This document shows, in pieces, positions 57,768-64,000 of a stretch of 64,000 bases of DNA. This stretch comes from Chitinophaga tropicalis (lineage in GTDB: Bacteria; Bacteroidota; Bacteroidia; Chitinophagales; Chitinophagaceae): the NCBI RefSeq assembly GCF_009758205.1, contig NZ_WRXN01000001.1, positions 868,001-932,000 on the forward strand, read 5' to 3'. The translations under genes were made by a program, and so were the position numbers. Each line of letters starts with the position of its first letter. The stretch's first letter is position 1. The notes under the pieces were generated by a model. The model did not search any database and was not told the DNA's origin. It saw only the letters and a list, made by a program, of their open reading frames with translations.

Positions 57768-58859
57768 ATGCGTATAGGAGTGAATGCCGCCTGTTTATTG
57801 CAGGAATCACCTGCAGATACGGGCAATATCATTACAGATATGTTGACAGGATTAACCCGGTTGCACCCGGAGCATACTTTCATTTTCTTTTATGACAGCG
57901 CTCCTTCTCCGGCGGTACAATGGCCGGAGAATGTAATGCAGGTGGTGGTGCCTTTGAAAGGGCACAGGTCCTGGCAGGAATACCTCTGGCTGGAGTGGAA
58001 ACTGAAACGCGCTATACAACAGCAGCAGCTGGACCTTTTCCTGAGCCTGGACGGGCGTCTGCCCCTGGGTAGTAAAGTGCCGGCACAGCTGCTTGTAACA
58101 GATACCGGGTTCCTGCATGATGTGGCGGGTATACCTGCTTCCAGGCAACGGGCCGGGCAGAAGAATATGATCAGATACCTGCAGAAAGCAGGGGAGGTCC
58201 TGGTATTGTCTCATACACTGAAAGACGACCTGTTGCGATATGCTCCGGAGATAGAGGGAAGGCTGAAGGTGCTGCAGCCGGAAGTGAATCCGGCCTATAA
58301 ACCGTTGGAATGGGAAGAGCGGGAAGATGTGAAGAGGGAGTTTGCAGGCGGTGTGGAATATTTCATTGCTGTAGGCAGCCTGCATCCCCGGAACAATATC
58401 ATGCCGCTGCTGAAAGCGTTTTCAGCCCTGAAGCGCAGGTTGCATTCCAATATGAAGCTGGTACTGGCCGGATCTGCCACCACAGAGGGGACGGAGATCA
58501 CCACATCTTTACCTTCGTATAAATACCGGAACGATATAGTATTGTTGCAGGATGCAGATCAGCAGACGCTGGCACGTGCCATAGGCGGCGCCTATGCTAT
58601 GATATATACCAGCCGTTTTGCCGGGGTAGCCATGCCGGTATATGCTGCCTTACAATGCCAGGTGCCGGTAATAGCGCTGGAAAGCGCTGTTGCCAGGGAA
58701 GCAGGGGGAGACGCCGTACTGTATGCTGATCCGGAGAACCTGGAAGACCTGGCCAATAAAATGTGCCTGATCTATAAGGACGAGGAGCTGCGCGGCAGAC
58801 TGCTGGGAAAGATCACTCCTCCGGCCGCTGCAGGGAACGTGGAAATGCTCATTGGGTGA
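57768..58859 (+). CDS. Glycosyltransferase family 1/4
   Basis: A cytosolic GT-B enzyme of 363 residues from ATG 57768 (MRIGVNAACLLQ). The N-terminal domain has DTGNIITDMLTGLTRLHPEHTF. The C-terminal nucleotide-sugar domain (about 195-350) has FIAVGSLHPRNNIMPLLKAFS and KLVLAGS, then YTSRFAGVAMPVYAALQCQVPVIA with the Glu-x7-Glu-like region weakly conserved. The substrates are unknown. TAGTTTTG at 57736-57743 matches the -7 consensus just before the gene. Confidence 0.85.
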   Translation: MRIGVNAACLLQESPADTGNIITDMLTGLTRLHPEHTFIFFYDSAPSPAVQWPENVMQVVVPLKGHRSWQEYLWLEWKLKRAIQQQQLDLFLSLDGRLPLGSKVPAQLLVTDTGFLHDVAGIPASRQRAGQKNMIRYLQKAGEVLVLSHTLKDDLLRYAPEIEGRLKVLQPEVNPAYKPLEWEEREDVKREFAGGVEYFIAVGSLHPRNNIMPLLKAFSALKRRLHSNMKLVLAGSATTEGTEITTSLPSYKYRNDIVLLQDADQQTLARAIGGAYAMIYTSRFAGVAMPVYAALQCQVPVIALESAVAREAGGDAVLYADPENLEDLANKMCLIYKDEELRGRLLGKITPPAAAGNVEMLIG

Positions 58860-58915
58860 AGATTAGTCAATTAGTAGTAAATTTGCGTTTTCAAAAAATA
58901 TAAGGGCTAGACTTT

Positions 58916-59263
58916 ATGGCAAAAACATCTACCATACAGATACAGGTTGGACTGGACGAAGACAGGATACCTGAAAAAATAGAATGGCGTGCAACGGACA
59001 GTTCAGAATCCGACCGTTTCCAGCAGGCAAAAGCAATGATGATCGCTTTCTGGGATGGCGGAGACAAAACCGCACTGCGTATAGACCTGTGGACAAAATC
59101 AATGATGGTGGATGAAATGGCAGATTTCTTTTACCAGACCATGATGACCATGGCAGATACCTACCAGCGCGCCACGCCTTATAAAGACCAGGCAGACGAC
59201 CTGCGTAAATTTGCAAAGGACTTCTTTAAGAAATTTGAGGAGAAACAGAAACAGGAGCAATAA
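58916..59263 (+). CDS. gldC: Gliding motility protein GldC
   Basis: A cytosolic protein of 115 residues of the GldC family (IQIQVGLDEDRIPEKIEW, AKAMMIAFWDG, LRIDLWTKSMMVDEMADFF, TMADTYQRAT). In Flavobacterium johnsoniae GldC improves gliding but is not essential; it also occurs in non-gliding Bacteroidota. The yqeY-type gene follows 24 bases later, and cvpA after that, likely one transcript. Confidence 0.9.
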   Translation: MAKTSTIQIQVGLDEDRIPEKIEWRATDSSESDRFQQAKAMMIAFWDGGDKTALRIDLWTKSMMVDEMADFFYQTMMTMADTYQRATPYKDQADDLRKFAKDFFKKFEEKQKQEQ

Positions 59264-59287
59264 AGCACGGACTAAAAATAACCACAT

Positions 59288-59740
59288 ATGTCATTAGAAG
59301 TAAACATCAATGCAGCCATAAAAGCAGCTATGCTGGCTAAGAGCGAGGCAGAACTGCGTGCATTGCGTGCTATCAAGGCTGCGATACTGCTGGCAAAGAC
59401 AGCAGAAGGTGGTGGAGCGGAACTGGGAGAAGCAGAAGAGACCAAACTCCTGCAGAAACTGGCTAAACAGAGGAAAGACTCCCTGGAGATCTTCCGCCAG
59501 CAGAACAGGGAAGACCTGGCAAAGAAAGAAGAAGAAGAACTTGAAGTGATAGAGAAATACCTGCCTAAACAGCTGGACGAAAGTGAACTGAGAGGTATTA
59601 TCGCTGAGATCATTGCTTCCACAGGCGCAAGCTCTCCTGCAGATATGGGCAAGGTAATGGGCGTAGCCACCAAACAGCTGGCCGGTAAAGCAGATGGCAA
59701 AGCCATTTCTGCACTGGTAAAAGAGCTGTTAGCAAAATAA
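59288..59740 (+). CDS. GatB/YqeY domain protein
   Basis: A 150-residue soluble helical protein of the YqeY family, which resembles the tRNA-binding tail of GatB. Family features are LRALRAIKAAILLAKTAEGG, EKYLPKQLDESELRGIIAEI and GKVMGVATKQLAGKADGKAIS. The function is unsettled; a link to tRNA-dependent amidation is suspected from domain kinship. Confidence 0.92.
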   Translation: MSLEVNINAAIKAAMLAKSEAELRALRAIKAAILLAKTAEGGGAELGEAEETKLLQKLAKQRKDSLEIFRQQNREDLAKKEEEELEVIEKYLPKQLDESELRGIIAEIIASTGASSPADMGKVMGVATKQLAGKADGKAISALVKELLAK

Positions 59741-59804
59741 TAATCCGGGTAAACAGGGGCTTAGCCCCCTGTTTATTCCTTTTCCCCTTATCCTATAGAA
59801 GACA

Positions 59805-60347
59805 ATGGGCATTGATGTCGTTTTCGCCATTATCCTGGTGCTGGCCGTTTACAAAGGATACAACCGGGGTCTTATTGTTGCGGTCTTTTCATTTATAGCT
59901 GTCATACTGGGCCTGGCGGCAGCCTTAAAGCTGACCACAGTAGCAGCATTGTACGCACAACAACATTGGGACATTCACACACGCTGGCTTCCGGTGCTGT
60001 GTTTCATCATTCTTTTTGTAGGCGTGGTCTTCCTGGTCAGGTTCGGAGCAACACTCATTCAGACAATGGTTGAGGCGGCAATGATGGGCTGGCTGAACAA
60101 ATTAGGTGGAATTTTATTATATAGTGCTATATTTATCATAGTTTACAGCATCCTTTTATGGATTGCAAATCAATTGTACTGGCTAAGTCCGGAGATCAAA
60201 CTGCAATCAGTGGTTTATCCCTACATAGAACATCTGGGGCCTGCTGTGATCAACATTTTGGGCAAAGTTATTCCTGTATTTAAAGATATGTTCGAAAATC
60301 TGCAGTCATTTTTTGACAATGCAGCGAAGAAAATACAGGCTATATAG
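59805..60347 (+). CDS. CvpA family membrane protein
   Basis: A protein of 180 residues with four membrane helices (near 3-20, 26-48, 62-85, 98-122). The N-terminal pattern GIDVVFAIILVLAVYKGYNRGLIV is typical of CvpA, linked to colicin V production and envelope stress tolerance in E. coli. The C-terminal tail is amphipathic. It sits 64 bases after the yqeY-type gene. Confidence 0.88.
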   Translation: MGIDVVFAIILVLAVYKGYNRGLIVAVFSFIAVILGLAAALKLTTVAALYAQQHWDIHTRWLPVLCFIILFVGVVFLVRFGATLIQTMVEAAMMGWLNKLGGILLYSAIFIIVYSILLWIANQLYWLSPEIKLQSVVYPYIEHLGPAVINILGKVIPVFKDMFENLQSFFDNAAKKIQAI

Positions 60348-60417
60348 CTCGCTTCAAAGATTATTTGAATTAATAAAAAGAATTATTTTAGCGCAAAATT
60401 GACTTCAAGCTTTGGCA

Positions 60418-61179
60418 ATGAATTACGAAATTAAAACACTGGGAAAGTTTAAGTTCATTGAGGAAGGAGAGGGTGAACCACTTGTGCTGTTGCATGGATT
60501 ATTCGGTGCAATGAGCAATTTCGGTGGGTTGATAGATTACTTCCGTAATTACAATAAGGTAGTAGTTCCCCTTTTGCCCTTGTTTGATCTGAACATCCTT
60601 GATACTTCTGTGGCTGGTCTGGCTAAGTATGTGCATAAATTCATTGATGCAATGGGATATACCAACGTGCATCTGTTGGGAAACTCCCTGGGAGGTCATG
60701 TGGGCCTGGTTTATCTGCTTAAACATCCGGAAGCGCCTGTAAAGTCTTTATGTCTTACAGGAAGCTCAGGACTGTTTGAAAATGGAATGGGTGAAACATA
60801 TCCCAAACGCGGTGATTATGAATACATCCGTAAGAAAACAGAGCTTACTTTCTATGATCCCGCTATGGCTACAAAGGAACTGGTAGATGAAGTATTTGAC
60901 ATCACTACCAACCGCCTTAAAGTTATCAAGATCATTACGCTGGCAAAATCTGCTATCAGGCACAACCTCGGTGAAGAACTGAGAGATATCAAAATACCTA
61001 CACTGCTGGTATGGGGACTGAACGATACCGTTACACCTCCTATGGTAGGTGAGGAATTCAAAAAGCTCATCCCTAATTCAGAGCTGCACTTTATAGACAA
61101 ATGCGGGCATGCACCTATGATGGAGCGTCCGGAAGAGTTCAACAAGATACTCCACCCATTCCTGGAGAAACTGAAATAA
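60418..61179 (+). CDS. Alpha/beta hydrolase
   Basis: A protein of 253 residues from ATG 60418. Oxyanion loop LVLLHGLFGAMSNF, nucleophile elbow LLGNSLGGHVGL, acid Asp in VWGLNDTVTPP and base His in IDKCGHAPMMERPEEF. This hydrolase is found beside CBS-protein and NAD-kinase genes in many Bacteroidota. Substrate unknown. Confidence 0.88.
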   Translation: MNYEIKTLGKFKFIEEGEGEPLVLLHGLFGAMSNFGGLIDYFRNYNKVVVPLLPLFDLNILDTSVAGLAKYVHKFIDAMGYTNVHLLGNSLGGHVGLVYLLKHPEAPVKSLCLTGSSGLFENGMGETYPKRGDYEYIRKKTELTFYDPAMATKELVDEVFDITTNRLKVIKIITLAKSAIRHNLGEELRDIKIPTLLVWGLNDTVTPPMVGEEFKKLIPNSELHFIDKCGHAPMMERPEEFNKILHPFLEKLK

Positions 61180-61218
61180 CTGCTTTAGCTTTACCTGCTG
61201 CGAACACACATGATATTG

Positions 61219-61248
61219 GATGGTCTGCCATTGGCAGGCCATCTTTTT
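61219..61248 (+). terminator. Intrinsic terminator after the hydrolase gene
   Basis: GATGGTCTGCC-ATT-GGCAGGCCATC followed by six T. Confidence 0.8.
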
Positions 61249-61411
61249 TAATTTACCACTGATCATATTCTCTGCATCCTATGTAACAAATCATCCGATC
61301 CTGGCGTTTCGTATATAAAGGGATGGGGCTTCTTTATTGCATAAATCTTGTACTGATCAAACCCGTTAGCGATTCTTTTCTTATTATTGTGTAACAATAG
61401 CACTAAAAAAA

Positions 61412-62074
61412 ATGCTGGCACGAGATCTCATATCGACGGTTGTACCGGTCCTGCATCCACTGGACCCAGGATCGAGAGCACTGCGCCTGATGAATGAATA
61501 TCATCTTCCGCAGCTGCCGCTGGTGCTTGAGAATAAGTATCTGGCATTGGTAGAAGAGGATGATATCCTGGACCTTGAAGATCCGGAAATATCCCTGGAG
61601 AACATGGAGTATAACGGTCCCAAACCTGCAATAGCAGAGAATGCACATTTCTACGACGCGGTTCGGGCATTCCATGAACTGAAGCTTTCAGTACTACCGG
61701 TTATCAGTCTTGAAAAAGAATACCTGGGCGTACTGACAAAAGACAGCCTGCTCGCTGCGCTGGCCCAGTACAACGGGGTGAAGGAACATGGAGGCGTACT
61801 GGCGCTGGACCTTGATCCGCGGGATTATAGCCTGAGTGAGATAGCGCGTATTGCAGAATCGAATGATGTAACACTGCTCAGCGTGAACACTATCACCAAT
61901 CCTGTGTCCGGCAGGCTGGAAGTGCTGCTGAAAACCAACAGGCAGGAACTGCATGGACTGGTAGCTACTTTTGAGCGGTTCAATTATGTTATTAAATACA
62001 CCATTACAGAAGAACAGGAAGAAGATCTTCTTAAGAAAAATTATGATCTGCTGATGAACTATATCAGCATGTAA
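61412..62074 (+). CDS. CBS-domain pair protein with C-terminal ACT-like domain
   Basis: A 220-residue cytosolic protein. Two CBS motifs (about 1-55 and 72-125: LISTVVPVLHPLDPGSRALRLMNEYHLPQLPLV, DAVRAFHELKLSVLPVI...YLGVLTKDSLL) form one adenosyl-nucleotide-binding module. The rest (about 135-200: VLALDLDPRDYSLSEIARIAESNDV) resembles an ACT domain. Gene order with the hydrolase and NAD kinase is conserved in the phylum. The ligand is unknown. Confidence 0.88.
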   Translation: MLARDLISTVVPVLHPLDPGSRALRLMNEYHLPQLPLVLENKYLALVEEDDILDLEDPEISLENMEYNGPKPAIAENAHFYDAVRAFHELKLSVLPVISLEKEYLGVLTKDSLLAALAQYNGVKEHGGVLALDLDPRDYSLSEIARIAESNDVTLLSVNTITNPVSGRLEVLLKTNRQELHGLVATFERFNYVIKYTITEEQEEDLLKKNYDLLMNYISM

Positions 62075-62091
62075 TAAATACTATTTTACCT

Positions 62092-62138
62092 AAAAGCGAA
62101 ACGCATAATACTGATAAGGTTATGCGCTTCGCTTTTTT
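62092..62138. terminator. Terminator after the CBS gene
   Basis: AAAGCGAA(A)CGCATAA pairs with TTATGCG(C)TTCGCTTT, followed by a T-run. Confidence 0.75.
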
Positions 62139-62190
62139 TATTACTTTAATGCCCCGGTAACCGGAAGCATCTGTCAGGGACAACTAAAAA

Positions 62191-63618
62191 ATGGGAGTCA
62201 GAAAATATTTTTTCATAGCATACGTGGTATGTCTGTTTGTAGGGGTAATGCCCTGCGAAGGGCGCCAGTTGCCGTCAGATACTACTTCCAGACCCGCAGA
62301 CAGTGCTTTTATTATAGTGAGGAATATTGTGGTCAAAGGCAATAAAAAGACACGCACCAATGTGATACTGCGTGAATTAGGTATGGCTCCGGGAGATACA
62401 TTGCAGCTGCACGGCATTGCTGCACAGCTGGAAAACCGGCGCCGCAGGCTGCTCAATACCTCACTGTTCCTGACAGTAGGCATGAATATCAAGAACTGGG
62501 AAGGCAGGCATGCAGACCTGGTAATAGAGGTCTGGGAACGCTGGTATATCTTTCCCATTCCCATTTTCAGGCTGGCAGACCGTAACTTTAACCAGTGGTG
62601 GGTAGAGCAGGGCCGCAGCCTGGACCGTGTGAACCTGGGGGTACGGTTTATCCAGAATAATATGACAGGGCGGAATGACGAGGTAAAAGCAGAATTACAG
62701 ATAGGATATACTCAACGCGTAGCCTTGTTTTATGATCTGCCTTACATAGACAGAACTTTCCGGCATGGCGTAGGTCTGATCTTTGCCTATAGCCGTAATC
62801 GTGAATTGAACGATAGTACTTTTAACAATAAACAGGTCTTTTTCCGCCAGGACCAATTCATCCGTCAGACGTGGACTGCCGGGCTGAGTTACAGTTACCG
62901 CAAGGCCATCAATACACGGCATCAGGTGTTTCTGACCTATAATTATGAAAAGGTGAATGATTCTGTAAGTCATCATAACCCGGATTACCTGGGCGATGGC
63001 CGTCAGAGGGTCAGCTACCTGAACCTGTTGTACCGGATGAGCTATACCAATACAGACAGCTGGATGTATCCGCTGAAGGGAATGTTGTTCCAGGCAGAGG
63101 CAGAGAAAATGGGAATAGGCCCGCTTTCTGATTTCGATCATGTGCGTTTCAAATTAAGGATAGCCCAGTACTGGACGCTGTACCCTAAAACTTACGCTGC
63201 ACTTGGATTGAGAGCGCAGGTAAAGACGCCGGCCAATCAGCCGTATGCCAATCAGAAGGCTATCGGTTACCAGGAAGATTACCTGCGGGGCCTGGAATAT
63301 TATGTTGTGGACGGAACAAGCTTTTTTATTGCCAAGTCCACTTTAAGGAAACAGGTATATGAGTTTAACATACATATGCCTTTACTGCCTGAAAGAGTAA
63401 GCACTATACCTATCCGCCTGCTGGCAAAGGTTTACGGAGACGGCGGGTATGCCTATAGCAAGCGCTATGGTTACGGTATGCTGAATAACAGGTTCCTTTA
63501 TACAGGTGGTATTGGAGTGGATATCGTTACTTATTTTGATTCCTGTCTGCGGATTGAGTACAGTATAAATCAGTTAGGTCAAAAAGGGTTATTTTTACAC
63601 ACTAAACTGGATATGTAA
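62191..63618 (+). CDS. BamA/TamA-type outer-membrane protein, single POTRA
   Basis: A protein of 475 residues with a signal peptide (about 1-24). One POTRA domain (about 40-110) contains FIIVRNIVVKGNKKTRTNVILRELG and LLNTSLFLTV. The remaining 360 residues are an Omp85-type 16-strand barrel with alternating aromatic strands. BamA itself has five POTRA domains and is about 800 residues, so this is a short relative, possibly for lipid or surface-protein insertion. The nadK start follows 40 bases later. Confidence 0.85.
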   Translation: MGVRKYFFIAYVVCLFVGVMPCEGRQLPSDTTSRPADSAFIIVRNIVVKGNKKTRTNVILRELGMAPGDTLQLHGIAAQLENRRRRLLNTSLFLTVGMNIKNWEGRHADLVIEVWERWYIFPIPIFRLADRNFNQWWVEQGRSLDRVNLGVRFIQNNMTGRNDEVKAELQIGYTQRVALFYDLPYIDRTFRHGVGLIFAYSRNRELNDSTFNNKQVFFRQDQFIRQTWTAGLSYSYRKAINTRHQVFLTYNYEKVNDSVSHHNPDYLGDGRQRVSYLNLLYRMSYTNTDSWMYPLKGMLFQAEAEKMGIGPLSDFDHVRFKLRIAQYWTLYPKTYAALGLRAQVKTPANQPYANQKAIGYQEDYLRGLEYYVVDGTSFFIAKSTLRKQVYEFNIHMPLLPERVSTIPIRLLAKVYGDGGYAYSKRYGYGMLNNRFLYTGGIGVDIVTYFDSCLRIEYSINQLGQKGLFLHTKLDM

Positions 63619-63658
63619 TGAGCCGCAGCCTCAATTGCGGCACTATCAAGCACAGATT

Positions 63659-64000
63659 ATGCAAATTGCTATTTACAGCCGTGGATTTGTTAAAGAAGAC
63701 CTGCCTATTATCCAGTTACTGCTCGATGAACTGGAAAGGGCAGAAATCAATGCGATCATTTATGCACCTTTTAGCGAATCACTGCAACCATATATAAGGT
63801 TCAGCAAGCCGCTGGTCACTTTTTCCTGTGCAGAAGACCTGTACGGAAAGGCGGATATCCTTGTAAGCCTGGGCGGAGACGGAACTTTACTGGATACCGT
63901 ATGTTATGTACGGGATAAGAACATCCCGGTGCTGGGCATTAACTTTGGCCGGCTGGGATTCCTGGCCAGTATCGGTAAGGATGCTATCAATGCTGCCGTG
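63659..64000 (+). CDS. nadK: NAD kinase, N-terminal part (runs off window)
   Basis: From ATG 63659 (MQIAIYSRGFVKEDLPIIQ) the frame is open to the window end, giving 114 codons of an expected 290 or so. The ATP/NAD-binding signature LVSLGGDGTLLDTV and the following GINFGRLGFLA are diagnostic. It makes NADP from NAD. Its place after the hydrolase, CBS and Omp85-type genes fits the order seen in related genomes. Confidence 0.93.
   Translation, partial: MQIAIYSRGFVKEDLPIIQLLLDELERAEINAIIYAPFSESLQPYIRFSKPLVTFSCAEDLYGKADILVSLGGDGTLLDTVCYVRDKNIPVLGINFGRLGFLASIGKDAINAAV

Noticed and set aside
1..64000. CRISPR arrays, insertion sequences, prophage or integrase genes
   Set aside because: No spaced direct-repeat array, transposase, integrase or phage structural gene was found; the region looks like stable chromosomal backbone.

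Overview
The window looks like a chromosomal segment of a Bacteroidota bacterium, most likely a Chitinophaga-type member of the Chitinophagaceae. Support comes from families largely confined to this phylum (GldC, DUF4290, IPExxxVDY, DUF5522, LytS/LytTR pairs with 7TMR-DISM sensors, a TonB-dependent receptor with a carboxypeptidase-like N-domain), a Rho with a large acidic insert, promoters of the TTTG-N19-21-TAnnTTTG type, and A-rich rather than GGAGG leaders. No rRNA genes, insertion sequences, CRISPR arrays or phage modules were seen. Genes are mostly housekeeping, in short operons separated by strong bidirectional hairpin terminators.

Layout. 1-3.2 kb: end of a low-affinity iron permease, then two leftward sensor kinases. 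3.2-9.9 kb: a possible gene remnant, then a DNA-protection and repair island (proline-rich small protein, YciE-like ferritin, topoisomerase IB, Ku, LigD) with a small hypothetical and a DUF4199 membrane protein. 9.9-14.4 kb (leftward): ChrA, a 2OG-Fe(II) oxygenase, a lone ExbD, AsnS. 14.7-16.6 kb: Rho. 16.6-21.6 kb (leftward): LytTR regulator and 7TM kinase, pterin dehydratase, IPExxxVDY protein, and an overlapping trio ATL / DUF5522 / TrmB. 21.6-22.5 kb: a 142-nt tRNA-like RNA with its own promoter and terminator, divergent from an Lrp/AsnC regulator. 22.5-30 kb: tryptophan dioxygenase, DUF4290-MurA (translationally coupled), Gmk, a CNNM/CBS protein, a possible small RNA, TatC-RpiB. 30-38 kb: ECF sigma factor, UvrD/PcrA, RecX, nitrilase and VOC pair, NagA, GT39. 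38-44 kb: ThiL, inositol monophosphatase, GH3-like enzyme, LysE exporter, a KorB without KorA, a CMD protein. 44.3-50.1 kb: a probable phytate-use locus (TPR/HTH regulator, TonB-dependent receptor, phytase lipoprotein). 50-64 kb: amidase, acyl-CoA dehydrogenase, hydrolase, glycosyltransferases, a lone DppC-type permease, a lipoprotein, GldC, YqeY, CvpA, hydrolase, CBS protein, BamA-like protein and the start of NAD kinase.

The most unusual item is the tRNA-like RNA at 21656-21797. It has a full acceptor stem, a class II (Leu/Ser-like) D-arm, a GUC anticodon loop, a proper T-arm and an oversized, about 70-nt variable region. It is transcribed divergently from an Lrp-type gene whose promoter contains a perfect palindrome. 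Other points of interest are the phytate locus with its upstream inverted repeat, an intercistronic hairpin between receptor and phytase, a MurA with Asp in place of the fosfomycin-target Cys, a cysteine-less alkyltransferase-like protein, and a recurring family of hairpin terminators with a shared GCC-NNN-GGC apex.
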